Source: Bacteroidales bacterium (GTDB lineage Bacteria; Bacteroidota; Bacteroidia; Bacteroidales; UBA932). From it: a DNA stretch of 64,000 bases. Shown here piece after piece: positions 18,143 to 27,238 of the stretch. Position 1 is the stretch's first letter; the number at the start of each line of letters is the position of its first letter. Location of the stretch: contig JAILLE010000047.1 in assembly GCA_024693285.1 (NCBI GenBank), positions 124,001-188,000 of the forward strand, read 5' to 3'. The notes beneath the pieces were generated by a model, which was given only the letters and a program-made list of their open reading frames with translations, was not told where the DNA came from and ran no database searches. Position numbers and translations under genes: made by a program.

Positions 18143-19033
18143 CTAGTCAAAACGCTTAAGCCAATTAGAGAGCAAATACTTATCCCGAATATCCGGATCC
18201 ACCGGTTCCAGCGGGCAATCAATAAAATCCTTAAAAGACCTTGAGTCACGATCCAACACATAGATATTGGCGGGATTATAGAAGTCAGAATCAAGAATCT
18301 CCAGATTGTTCGTGATCAGTTTCTTCCCGAAAAACAGCGCCTCCATCGCACGCAAAGAAGGACCACTCTCAGGGACCTTGGTATAATCCAGCAAGATATC
18401 CACCTTCTTCACGAGATTTATCACTTTTCTGTAAGGCATGAGCTTTTCCCTAAAGAAACCAAGTCTGCCCTCAATCGGTCTCGTGATTCTCAAATCCACC
18501 ACAACGCCTTCTTTCTCAAGCCTTTCTTTTAACTCTTCAAGAATACTCAAGCGCCCTTTATCCCTCCCGAGAAAAAGCGCTCTCGGACGCTGTGAAAGCC
18601 CCTGTTTTCTACATTCAGCCGCTTCCTGGGCAATACAGTCAAAAAAGAATTGAGTGTTGTATCTTAAATCATATTTAGAGCAATCATTCTTCGAGAAAGA
18701 CCATAACTCCACCTCTTTCGGGACCCATCCTCTTAAAGAATCGCGTTTCAACGGATTCCAACACCAGTAAATTATACGCTTATTCTTTCTCGTGTCACAC
18801 AACCACTGAAGCAGCCTCTGACTGGAATAAGTGTCAAACACTATTATCTTGTTATCGCCATTTTTAAAAACCGGTCTGGGATAGAATAAACATGACGGTA
18901 GCTTAGATATCTGTTTGCTATGAAGCGCGATCATGCCAAGAAGTCCCCGAATCGGATTTTTTTGTACGACTCCGCTATCCCTGAACATAGGGCCGAATAC
19001 CTTTGTTCTATGTATATCGAAGTAATAAATCAT
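18143..19033 (-). CDS. GT-B-like lipopolysaccharide biosynthesis protein
   Basis: 296 residues. The C-terminal half reads like the second Rossmann domain of a GT-B transferase: RPRALFLGRDKGRLSILEEL, VVVDLRI, VKKVDILLDYTKVPESGPSL, RAMEALFFGKKLITNN and ANIYVLDRDS. The N-terminal half is short and diverged, with YWCWNPLKRDS as a distinctive patch. Similar proteins in Bacteroidetes are annotated as lipopolysaccharide biosynthesis proteins; activity is unproven. Its start overlaps the PL11-like stop (ATGA) and its stop directly precedes the DUF616 gene. Confidence 0.5.
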   Translation of the reverse strand: MIYYFDIHRTKVFGPMFRDSGVVQKNPIRGLLGMIALHSKQISKLPSCLFYPRPVFKNGDNKIIVFDTYSSQRLLQWLCDTRKNKRIIYWCWNPLKRDSLRGWVPKEVELWSFSKNDCSKYDLRYNTQFFFDCIAQEAAECRKQGLSQRPRALFLGRDKGRLSILEELKERLEKEGVVVDLRITRPIEGRLGFFREKLMPYRKVINLVKKVDILLDYTKVPESGPSLRAMEALFFGKKLITNNLEILDSDFYNPANIYVLDRDSRSFKDFIDCPLEPVDPDIRDKYLLSNWLKRFD

Positions 19034-20973
19034 AATAATTGTCTCAAACAGAACCCGATATGTGGAGGCTGGTTATAAGCCGTCTGCTCGGCCGCCACAC
19101 CCGCCCTGTAGACAGGGTCGTGCATAAGCGTTTTGAAGGAATATTCCGTAGGGATATCGGAGACGAAGACACGGAGCGCGTTGTTATCTTCCCTAGCCAT
19201 AATAATCTCTTCCCGCCAATCGCCGAGTATGTCGGCTTGTAGGCAAGGATTAGCCTTGGTTCCGTTTATCGACACACAGCCTTCGGTCTTGAAAACGCTT
19301 TCCATCCTCTCCCCGTTCCAAGAAGTCACTTCCAGAGGGCCTCCGGCCTCTCCGTCAAGTAACTCATCATATAAATCGCCGTCCCAGAATATTCTGAAAT
19401 TAGTCGAGGCTCCAGGAATATCTATTCTCTCGAATCCTTTCTCTGTCCTGGCGAATGGACCTACCTTAACACGTTCCTCACTTCCCTCAACTTCGGAGAC
19501 ACCCCAGAACTGATACCAGCCCCCAGCCCCGACATCAGCCATCATTCCTCGCCCCATATCACCAGGGGAAGCCTGATGGAACAACGAGCGGCCTGTCCTG
19601 GCATCTAACACCGAAAAACCGTAATCCAGTTGTTTCCTCTTAATAACCGGATGCTTTTTGCCGCATTCATGAACAGTGAGAAAATCAAAACCGCGGCGAC
19701 GGGGACGATAAGCGCCGAGATGGAGGGCGTCCCCATGTCCAAGGAAGGTGCACCATTTTACTTTAAGACGGTTCCACCTGCCCAATTTGTAACAAAGGGC
19801 GCCAGTCAGCACCTCTTCTCTTCCGTCACAGTCAATATCAGCCACCACGCAGTTGTGGTTACCCTCGCCTATATACTTCTCATTTCCTCTTCGAAAGCCT
19901 TCTATTCCTTTGTAACTACCGGAAGATGAAAAACTTGACGATTCGGAACGCCTCTTATAACTCTTTATATTGAATGTGTCAAAACTGTGAAGACACGAAA
20001 GATGGTTCCCGTCGAAACTCACCGCGCAAGCACATTGCCTACCGCGGCTGAAGTTTCTTCCCCAGTAATAGCCTCGCATGAAAAACGCATATGGTGTTTT
20101 GCCGTCCAGCCAAGCCACCGCGGCGGTGTATCGCTCAGACCTGTTACCATAGTCATCTCCCCACAGTCTTGAGTCAACACGCTGATTAGGATAATAGATT
20201 GTGTCAAGAGCCTGACCGTCCTCGCCACGGAATATTGTCAGGAACTCGTCGCCATCCAGGGCCATTCCGTTGGAATCCCTGAAATCCTTTGAGTTATCCA
20301 CTTCTCTGATAGCTATGGACTCACTCGCGAGATTCACAAAACGTCCCTCTCCGTCTCTCGATCCCGGCGCGGTTTTCAAAACCATCTCGCTTTTCCCGTC
20401 ACCATCGAAATCATAGACCAAAAACTGCGTGTAGTGCGCCCCCGCGCGAATATTCACACCAAGGTCGACAGGGAACTTCCATAAACGAGTCCCGTCCAGT
20501 TTGTAAGCGTCGAGCAGCACATTTCCGGTCATGCCGGAAACACTATTGTCCTTTCCCGCGCTATCCCATTTCACCACTAGCTCGTAGGATCCGTCCCCGT
20601 CAAGATCCCCGACAGACACATCGTTTATCGTGTAAGGTCCGAAAGGACTGTCCGCCGGTCTCTTCAGAGGTATGTCGAACCAGTTCTTCCCGGAGGGGAA
20701 AGGGCGTACGGTCTTAGACTCATCGCGGTTTCCCGACCTGACCATATACTCGGAGTCCATTGAGCCGTCCGGATCTAGATAATTGGTCACTCCCGTTAAT
20801 TCGGCGATTGCCTTTCCGTCACGGAACAATGTGAATTCCAATGGTTTATCAGATGCCCCGACAACCGGGTCCTCCCATTCAAGAATACGCCAGGACAGGA
20901 ATACCCCGCCAGCGACCTTCATAGCGACAAGCCCCCGGTCAAGCTTTTCTAGTTTAAGTCCGACTTTTTTCAT
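19030..20973 (-). CDS. Rhamnogalacturonan-lyase-like protein (PL11), no signal peptide
   Basis: With the start at 20973, which overlaps the GT4 stop as ATGA, the protein has 647 residues, near the usual PL11 length. The family opening KLEKLDRGLVAMK and GGVFLSWRILEWE begins at residue 7, leaving no room for a signal peptide. Several D-x-D-x-D-G calcium loops follow (SVGDLDGDGSYELVVKWD, YDFDGDGKSEMVLKTAPG, VADIDCDGREEVLTG), as in the PL11 beta-propeller; the end ETAYNQPPHIGFCL also fits. PL11 enzymes cleave rhamnogalacturonan I between galacturonate and rhamnose and are normally secreted for catabolism. Here the gene is inside a biosynthetic operon, so the native polymer may be related to that backbone. 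Confidence 0.85.
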   Translation of the reverse strand: MKKVGLKLEKLDRGLVAMKVAGGVFLSWRILEWEDPVVGASDKPLEFTLFRDGKAIAELTGVTNYLDPDGSMDSEYMVRSGNRDESKTVRPFPSGKNWFDIPLKRPADSPFGPYTINDVSVGDLDGDGSYELVVKWDSAGKDNSVSGMTGNVLLDAYKLDGTRLWKFPVDLGVNIRAGAHYTQFLVYDFDGDGKSEMVLKTAPGSRDGEGRFVNLASESIAIREVDNSKDFRDSNGMALDGDEFLTIFRGEDGQALDTIYYPNQRVDSRLWGDDYGNRSERYTAAVAWLDGKTPYAFFMRGYYWGRNFSRGRQCACAVSFDGNHLSCLHSFDTFNIKSYKRRSESSSFSSSGSYKGIEGFRRGNEKYIGEGNHNCVVADIDCDGREEVLTGALCYKLGRWNRLKVKWCTFLGHGDALHLGAYRPRRRGFDFLTVHECGKKHPVIKRKQLDYGFSVLDARTGRSLFHQASPGDMGRGMMADVGAGGWYQFWGVSEVEGSEERVKVGPFARTEKGFERIDIPGASTNFRIFWDGDLYDELLDGEAGGPLEVTSWNGERMESVFKTEGCVSINGTKANPCLQADILGDWREEIIMAREDNNALRVFVSDIPTEYSFKTLMHDPVYRAGVAAEQTAYNQPPHIGFCLRQLL

Positions 20974-22040
20974 TTTAGACCTATAACTTCTTTCCACAGA
21001 GGCAGAACCTTTTCAAGGGAATAACTATCACCAAATTTCATCCCCCTCATCGACAACTGATTTCTTAAAGCCGGATCATCAGCCAGGGAGGACATCGCTT
21101 CGGCAAGCGAGCACTCGTCCCCGACCGGTGTCAAAACACAGGCTCCACTGTCTCCTAACATTTCCCTAATGCCCTCGAAATCAGTTGAGATACAAGGAAG
21201 CCCCATCATCATCGCCTCTAAAAGAGCATTAGGAGTACCTTCATAATCAGAAGACATAACAAACTGCTCGGCATCGGCGATAGCATTATGGACATCATTC
21301 ACGAAACCCTCCAAGAACACTTTGCCTGTGAGGGACAATCCGTCGATTAAGGATTGAAGCCTGCATTCTCCATAGTCCTTGCCATAAATGTGAAGTGTGT
21401 GCGAGGGATGTGTCCGCGAGAATCTGGCGAAAGAACGGATAAGCAACTCGTGGTTTTTTTGCGGATGAAGCCTTCCCATAGTCACTATCTTTTTGCTTCC
21501 TCCGGTAGCCAGGCAATCCACTTGGACAGGATTCGGAATCACTACACCTTTTCTTCTGATCACGGAAGAGAACATCTCTTTCACCACATTTGTCTGGAAA
21601 ACGACCGCGTCAGCGAAGTGGAATGAGAACTGTTCCATGTAGGTATACATTCTTCCTTTTCGCCGGGGATTATTCCTCTCGGACATTATTCTACGATCCT
21701 TGCCACCGGTAAGGGCGTTCATCACATTGGGATACTCCAAAAAACTGATTGTCACATCTGGTGTCTCTTTTCTCTTCAGGTCTCTAAGTTGCTTGCTGAG
21801 GGCTAATACTCTTTTTGCCCTTAAAAGCATTAACCTGACTATACCGATTTTATCAGCGAAATGAATCTCAGGCTCCTCAAGATTAAAAATCCGGATGTTT
21901 TCAGCCAAAGGGAAGGTGCTAGCGGTAGAGAATGCCAAAATCATGACATCGTTATCCTCAGAAAGAGAGTTGGCCAGGCGGCTTATCACTCTCTGAGCGC
22001 CCCCTCCAAACATGTTTGATATGACTATAAGTATCTTCAT
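20970..22040 (-). CDS. Glycosyltransferase family 4
   Basis: 356 residues, GT-B fold. The N-terminus ISNMFGGGAQRVISRLANSL (residues 7-26) is the GT4 glycine-rich acceptor loop. The C-terminal domain holds KIVTMGRLHPQKNHELLIRS and VMSSDYEGTPNALLEAMMMG with the E-x7-E donor site (about 261-280). Cytoplasmic, probably retaining. ATGA overlaps at both ends join it to the GT4 gene before it and the PL11-like gene after it. Confidence 0.85.
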   Translation of the reverse strand: MKILIVISNMFGGGAQRVISRLANSLSEDNDVMILAFSTASTFPLAENIRIFNLEEPEIHFADKIGIVRLMLLRAKRVLALSKQLRDLKRKETPDVTISFLEYPNVMNALTGGKDRRIMSERNNPRRKGRMYTYMEQFSFHFADAVVFQTNVVKEMFSSVIRRKGVVIPNPVQVDCLATGGSKKIVTMGRLHPQKNHELLIRSFARFSRTHPSHTLHIYGKDYGECRLQSLIDGLSLTGKVFLEGFVNDVHNAIADAEQFVMSSDYEGTPNALLEAMMMGLPCISTDFEGIREMLGDSGACVLTPVGDECSLAEAMSSLADDPALRNQLSMRGMKFGDSYSLEKVLPLWKEVIGLK

Positions 22041-23194
22041 CTAGACCGCTTCCCTTGAGTTTCTATGATTAGTTTCCTGAATAATTCCATCCATAAAAGA
22101 ATCACTCTGTCAATATCGAATCTGCCTGAGCTTGACAAGGCGGCCAAGCCCATCCTTCTCCGCTTGTCTTCATCCTCGATCAGCTCGCATATTCTTTCCG
22201 CCAATTTATCCTCGTCTCCTGAAGGAACAAGGAAGCCATCGACAGCGTCCGTGATGATATCCTTAGGCCCGCAAGGGCACGCGTAAGACACAACAGGAAG
22301 ACCGACACTCATAGCCTCGATCAACACGACACCAAATCCCTCGAAACGAGAGGTCATCGCCAACATTGATGAGTTCGCCATCTCCTCTAAAACTCTATGT
22401 GAACTACCATTCAACCGAATCTTATCTTCCAATAAAAACTCTGATATCAAGCTCTGAAGCGGTTCTCTTTCAGGTCCTTCACCATAAATGTCAAGACGCC
22501 AGTCCGGATGCCTCATCGATACCCCGCGGAAAGCGTTGATCAAAGAGGCGAAATTCTTCTGGGGGACCAATCTTCCTACCGCTATTACCCGCTTAGTGTC
22601 AAGATTGGAGCGGATACCTCGTTTTACCTCTACAGGATTGGGGATCACAACAACTTTGGGATTGCCTTTCCAACTGGTCTCTTTATCCTCTTCCGTCAAT
22701 ACAACGATGCTATCATATTTATTGATACTAAAAACATAGTCCCGGAGATCTCCAGCAAAAGCGAGAATTTTGTCGAACAACGAAGAAGCCGCCTTCCACC
22801 TATAATCTTTGAGATAGTGTATTTCCCTGATTGTCGCCCACTTTCCCTTAATCCTAGGGAGGAAGTTCTTCTCAGACTGTCCGACACTGACCAAAACATC
22901 CGGGTCAATACTATCCAAAGCCTTCGCGACACGTCTCCGATGTTGCCATCGTTTAAAGAAGATGCCGATCAAAACGTTCCATCGGGACTTCCAATCATTC
23001 TTATAATAATCAACTTCAAGAGCGATAACACGCACCTTGGGAGAGACTCCGAAAACTCTATTGCCAGAATTATCCGCGACTAGCATCCACACCTCATTAC
23101 CAGGCACTTCCGCCAAAGCGTTAGCTTTCACGACTGTCACCTGTTGGATTCCTCCAACATTATTAACGCTGTCGATGCAATAGACTATTCTCAT
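22037..23194 (-). CDS. Glycosyltransferase family 4 (paralogue of 29359-30495)
   Basis: 385 residues, GT-B fold. YCIDSVNNVGGIQQVTVVKA (residues 5-24) is the N-terminal loop. The C-terminal domain has RVIAVGRLVPQKNFASLINA, LDIYGEGPEREPLQSLI, SRFEGFGVVLIEAMSVGLPV and YACPCGPKDIITDAVDGFLV. The last motif is shared almost word for word with the gene at 29359-30495, marking a duplication. The CPCGP/DII type is common in enzymes that add N-acetylhexosamine or galactose, but specificity is open. It begins after a 41-base gap, the longest gap between intact genes in the operon. Confidence 0.85.
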   Translation of the reverse strand: MRIVYCIDSVNNVGGIQQVTVVKANALAEVPGNEVWMLVADNSGNRVFGVSPKVRVIALEVDYYKNDWKSRWNVLIGIFFKRWQHRRRVAKALDSIDPDVLVSVGQSEKNFLPRIKGKWATIREIHYLKDYRWKAASSLFDKILAFAGDLRDYVFSINKYDSIVVLTEEDKETSWKGNPKVVVIPNPVEVKRGIRSNLDTKRVIAVGRLVPQKNFASLINAFRGVSMRHPDWRLDIYGEGPEREPLQSLISEFLLEDKIRLNGSSHRVLEEMANSSMLAMTSRFEGFGVVLIEAMSVGLPVVSYACPCGPKDIITDAVDGFLVPSGDEDKLAERICELIEDEDKRRRMGLAALSSSGRFDIDRVILLWMELFRKLIIETQGKRSR

Positions 23195-23235
23195 CTTTAA
23201 ACGTCGGGGCCGCTACTTAATTTTGTTGGTATGGA

Positions 23236-24204
23236 CTAATTACCTGATATTCTGAAGATAACGTGCCCAATGCCGGGAAAAGTCCACAAAAGGCAAGTCA
23301 CTATTTTCTCCTTAAGACTGATATTTCTGTCTTTAAGATATTCCGTATTATAACTTGAGCGAATCTGGCGACACTTCCTCTTGAACGCGTCATAATACTC
23401 AGTCCCCGCCAGATGGAGACGGATCGTGGACATCACCCGGTACAACTTTCTAAGATATAGGCTACGGAAAGAAGTCCGCTCGTCATGTGAAAAGACACCA
23501 TCCAGATCGGCGATTGAAAGGAATCGCCAATATTGTTGTCTCGAGTTATCGGCATGAGTTATACTTGAGGAACGCTGACGCCAATAATACTTCCTTACAT
23601 CCTGAAACGCCACAGATGACACTCGCTGGTATACCTGGAAATTAAAATTCAAATCCTGACCGGAATAATACGATCCGGCTCTCAAAGAATGGATGATTTC
23701 TCTAGAATAAAGTTTAGCCCAAGCGACAGAGAAGACAATCCGCTCATAAGGAGTCCCGAAAAAACACTTACTGACTGAATCCGAGCCTGAGATTATTTGA
23801 ATACCTTCCGCTCCATAGGCTTGATCAACAGGATTTCCTTGCTCGTCAGCCCTGACATGACCTGTGACAGCCACGTCAGCGGAACTTGAGATAAGCAAAT
23901 TAAACAAGGTCTCTACCAAAGTGGGAGCGATAACATCATCACTATCCACGAACATCACATATTGTCCCGAAGATGCCTCAATGCCGGTGTTCCTGGCGGG
24001 GCCAAGTCCGGCATTGGGCTGATGAATAACCCGGAAACGATTATCTTTCAAGGGATAATCATCGCAAATCTTGCCCGATGAGTCGGTAGAGCCATCATCG
24101 ACAAGGATAGCCTCGAAATCGCTAAAAGTCTGTGCCGTTATGCTTTCAAGGCACTCCAGCAGAAATGCCTCAACATTGTAAACCGGGACGATTATACTAA
24201 TCAT
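23236..24204 (-). CDS. Glycosyltransferase family 2
   Basis: 322 residues. Motifs are ISIIVPVYNVEAFLLECLES (residues 2-21), AILVDDGSTDSSGKICDDYP, HQPNAGLGPARNTGIEASSG and MFVDSDDVIAPTLVE (about 89-103), a complete GT-A donor site. The tail (LWTFPGIGHVIFRISGN) is close to that of the GT2 at 30497-31477, pointing to common descent. Cytoplasmic with a possible membrane-facing C-terminus. It overlaps the upstream GT2 gene by eight bases. Confidence 0.85.
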   Translation of the reverse strand: MISIIVPVYNVEAFLLECLESITAQTFSDFEAILVDDGSTDSSGKICDDYPLKDNRFRVIHQPNAGLGPARNTGIEASSGQYVMFVDSDDVIAPTLVETLFNLLISSSADVAVTGHVRADEQGNPVDQAYGAEGIQIISGSDSVSKCFFGTPYERIVFSVAWAKLYSREIIHSLRAGSYYSGQDLNFNFQVYQRVSSVAFQDVRKYYWRQRSSSITHADNSRQQYWRFLSIADLDGVFSHDERTSFRSLYLRKLYRVMSTIRLHLAGTEYYDAFKRKCRQIRSSYNTEYLKDRNISLKEKIVTCLLWTFPGIGHVIFRISGN

Positions 24205-25090
24205 CCGCTTTGGCTTTCAGATAATGATAAAGGCAAAAACCAGGAACCGCACTCAACAGAGTCAGCAGCTTCCTTGGCGATTCCGCCAACCATCTTCTCT
24301 CTCCAGCGAGAAGACTCTCGGCGACATAATGAACAGAGCAACGGATCCGGTTCAAAAACGTGGAATGCTTGAGAGTCATCTCCAGCCTCCGCATCTTGGC
24401 GAAGCTCCGAGGGCTATCAAGATACTGGCGGTAAATATTCTTAGACATGCTGTCAGTACCCTGATACTGAACCAGGCAAAGCGGCTCATTAACGACTAAC
24501 AAGGGATAACGGTCCGTGACCTGAAGGAGCATATATACCGGATTGAAGTTTTTCTCCCCCGGAAAACCGACCTGCGGGGCGACCTCCTTCATAAGATCAG
24601 TCCTCATCACCTGTTTTGTATCGCCCCGGTGAATATTCTTTGCGTAAAGCTCCGGGAAAAAACACTCGTCCATCTCTTCCGGGAAACGTCCCCCTAAAGG
24701 CTCGTGGCTATCCATGTCTATATCAAGCCCTATAATCCCGGCGTACCGAGCAGAACCTTTTAGCTTCCAGACACTTACTATTTTCTCAACAGCATCTTGA
24801 GGCATTGCGTCGTCACTATCCACACAGACGTTAAGCTCCGTGTCAATATTCTCGTAAGCGGTGTTATAACCCGTATGAAGACCTCCGTTCTCCTTATAAA
24901 TGTACCTGATAGGGATAACCTCCTCCGCCATCCACTTACTTACCAACTCCCCCGTCCCGTCAGTAGACCCGTCATCTACCACAAGCCATTCAAAGTCGTG
25001 GCAAGTCTGCGCCTTAAGACTCCCATAGACCCTCGGCAAAGTATGGGATCTGTTATATGTAGGAGTGAAAACCGTTAAAGTCTTTTTCAT
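24197..25090 (-). CDS. Glycosyltransferase family 2
   Basis: 297 residues. TLTVFTPTYNRSHTLPRVYG (4-23), WLVVDDGSTDGTGELVSKWM, YKENGGLHTGYNTAYENI and LNVCVDSDDAMPQDAVEKIV (about 86-105) give the GT-A nucleotide and D-x-D sites. The opening TPTYNR and GGLHTGYN are a distinct GT2 subtype found in capsule loci. Donor unknown. It starts eight bases after the upstream gene. Confidence 0.85.
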   Translation of the reverse strand: MKKTLTVFTPTYNRSHTLPRVYGSLKAQTCHDFEWLVVDDGSTDGTGELVSKWMAEEVIPIRYIYKENGGLHTGYNTAYENIDTELNVCVDSDDAMPQDAVEKIVSVWKLKGSARYAGIIGLDIDMDSHEPLGGRFPEEMDECFFPELYAKNIHRGDTKQVMRTDLMKEVAPQVGFPGEKNFNPVYMLLQVTDRYPLLVVNEPLCLVQYQGTDSMSKNIYRQYLDSPRSFAKMRRLEMTLKHSTFLNRIRCSVHYVAESLLAGERRWLAESPRKLLTLLSAVPGFCLYHYLKAKADD

Positions 25091-25098
25091 ATTCTGGT

Positions 25099-26133
25099 CT
25101 AAGCGCGGTTAATTTCGCGAAGTATTCCAGGGTAAATGACCGGCAAAAAGAGATGTCTGAATATCCAACGAGAAGGAGGAAAAACACCAGGGAAATGAGA
25201 CAAAAGGGATATCTCCGCCCGACTGATCCGTTCCCGCGTACTTGAAGGGACGGACTCAAAAGGAAGTAATCCCGCCGTTTTAAGTGAAATCAAGAAAGAA
25301 TTAAACTCCTCCCCCGAATAGTTTGAGGAAAGGACGCGGGAAAATAAGGTGATTACTCTCGCGTCAAGGGATTCGCGGCATGAATGATACAAAACAGGAT
25401 CCGTGTCTTTAAATTCTTTTAATGAAGAGGATATCTTTATCAATGTGCTGGCGAAATCTGTGGCGAAGCGACGGGAATTCTCAGGTGACCTATCTGTGGA
25501 TATGCTATTCGGCCTTATCGAATACTGATAAACATGATCACTGAGAGATTTAATTTTAGGATCAGCCATCATGACACGAAATATGAAATCAATATCCTCA
25601 GCAAGGATCCCCGGAGTGAAAAGCAAACCTTTTGAGACGAGAAATTCTCTCCTGTACAGATAATTCCAACAAAAAGTCTCGATTCCGAATCGTCTCAGAT
25701 ACTCTTTCCCCGAACCTTGGAAGGTGACTCTTGCTTCCGATTGGTCTAAATCGAGATTATTTTCGTTGAAAATAATGTCGCAGTAGAAACGAATCAAGTC
25801 AATACTTTCATCGCAATAAGGGATGACACTTCTAAAACCGCCTGGCGTGAAGCGATCATCCGAGTCGCAGAAGCAAATAAATTCACCCGCGGCGACTGAA
25901 ATACCCACATTCCTTGCCACCGACACGCCCTCGTTCTCTTTATGGATCACCTTAATGAAGGGATGGTCCGCCGCGATTGACTCACATAGGTCTCCAGAGC
26001 CATCCACGCTCCCGTCATTCACAAGGATTATCTCTAGATCCTCATTAGGGAGCCCGGAAGCTATAATAGAGTCCACGCATCTAGCGATAGTATCCGAGGC
26101 GTTATATACCGGGACAATGACACTGAACTTCAA
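25099..26133 (-). CDS. Glycosyltransferase family 2
   Basis: 344 residues. FSVIVPVYNASDTIARCVDS (3-22), IILVNDGSVDGSGDLCESIA, HKENEGVSVARNVGISVAAG and FICFCDSDDRFTPGGFR (about 88-104) form the donor site. The C-terminal region has SLLSHFPGVFPPSRWIFRHL, possibly a membrane-contact helix. Part of the chain-assembly set; donor unknown. Followed after eight bases by another GT2 gene and preceded by the EpsG-like gene. Confidence 0.85.
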   Translation of the reverse strand: MKFSVIVPVYNASDTIARCVDSIIASGLPNEDLEIILVNDGSVDGSGDLCESIAADHPFIKVIHKENEGVSVARNVGISVAAGEFICFCDSDDRFTPGGFRSVIPYCDESIDLIRFYCDIIFNENNLDLDQSEARVTFQGSGKEYLRRFGIETFCWNYLYRREFLVSKGLLFTPGILAEDIDFIFRVMMADPKIKSLSDHVYQYSIRPNSISTDRSPENSRRFATDFASTLIKISSSLKEFKDTDPVLYHSCRESLDARVITLFSRVLSSNYSGEEFNSFLISLKTAGLLPFESVPSSTRERISRAEISLLSHFPGVFPPSRWIFRHLFLPVIYPGILREINRA

Positions 26134-26145
26134 AGCGAAAGATAA

Positions 26146-27237
26146 TTACCAAACAAAAGTAAACATGAGACCGGTAAAGCCCACATAGGCTAACAAGATC
26201 CATCCTGTATTCCTGTCTTGCTTATCCCATACGTGAAGGTTGACCAACGGGTACGCGATCACGATAGGATAGATAAACCAGGAAAGGTAAGCGAACCTGT
26301 TACTGAACGCGGAGCGGATAACCATAATCCAGAACGCGTTGCAAAGGGAGTAAACCATGCAGATGACGTTATACCAGTTATCCTGAAGCTTCTTGTAAAC
26401 GCAAATATACCACCCCATAAAGACCGGCGCCGCGCTATAAAGGAGGAAGTCCCACCGAAAGCCCTTTTTGGAGAATTGGCTCATATCCCGGATGGAAACA
26501 TATTGTGTCATACGATCATCAAAACCAAGGCTGGCGAAAAAGCCGGATACGGTATCACCTGCGACAGAGGATATCAAGATCGAAAGAATCCAGAATGCCA
26601 TAGCGTAACGGAAGTCCCTGAAACCCAATATCGCAACAAAAACGGCGACTAAAGGTAAGGCGGTACTTCGATGTATTCCGAAAGCGACCAGACTAAGAAG
26701 AATACCCCAGACATACTTATCGTCCAGTAGCAGACTTATAGCGAGCAAGACTATATGACACGCCATGCCGTTTCGAATGCCGTTCACACCGAAAGAGAAA
26801 AACATCAAGGAGCCCATCACAAAGAGCATCCCCATCATCGGATCGGAAGGCATGAAACGCTTCGCCGCGAAAAACGCTGTCAAGACATATATCAACTCAA
26901 CAACCAGCAAAAACATACTGACACTCAAACCCGCCGACTTACACCCCACCATCAGCCATTGCCATATCCATTCAGAATTCCAATCCATCTTGACATCATG
27001 AACGCCCAGCCTCGGGTATTCCATGGCATAATTGGCCGTGTCTCCAAAGGCCATTCCGCTAATGGGACGGAACCCCAACCAAATAGCGAAAGCCAGACTG
27101 ATCAAAAACGGGATTAACCACCCGGACCCACGAGTCTGATAGCTATTATCCGGAGAGATTATCCTGCGGACCCCGATCCAGACACTTACCAGAACTATGA
27201 AGGCAAGATATAACGGTTCGTAAGAAAGTGGATTCAT
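26146..27237 (-). CDS. EpsG-family polysaccharide membrane protein (possible polymerase)
   Basis: 363 residues with about nine or ten hydrophobic helices throughout, for example YLAFIVLVSVWIGV, WLIPFLISLAFAIWLGF, MFLLVVELIYVLTAFFA and YVWGILLSLVAFGIHRST. The pattern FSFGVNGIRNGMACHIVLLA, then a loop, then GIHRSTALPL (about 138-195) is that of EpsG-type proteins, with conserved Arg and His. These are thought to polymerise or ligate lipid-linked repeat units, like Wzy. In an operon that exports through an ABC transporter a polymerase is not obviously needed, so a ligase or capping role is also possible. Confidence 0.7.
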   Translation of the reverse strand: MNPLSYEPLYLAFIVLVSVWIGVRRIISPDNSYQTRGSGWLIPFLISLAFAIWLGFRPISGMAFGDTANYAMEYPRLGVHDVKMDWNSEWIWQWLMVGCKSAGLSVSMFLLVVELIYVLTAFFAAKRFMPSDPMMGMLFVMGSLMFFSFGVNGIRNGMACHIVLLAISLLLDDKYVWGILLSLVAFGIHRSTALPLVAVFVAILGFRDFRYAMAFWILSILISSVAGDTVSGFFASLGFDDRMTQYVSIRDMSQFSKKGFRWDFLLYSAAPVFMGWYICVYKKLQDNWYNVICMVYSLCNAFWIMVIRSAFSNRFAYLSWFIYPIVIAYPLVNLHVWDKQDRNTGWILLAYVGFTGLMFTFVW

Positions 27238-27238
27238 T

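Noticed and set aside
20973..20997. Longer start for the PL11-like protein (eight more residues)
   Set aside because: It would overlap the GT4 gene by 28 bases, adds no signal peptide, and the ATGA coupling at 20970 is the pattern used throughout the operon.
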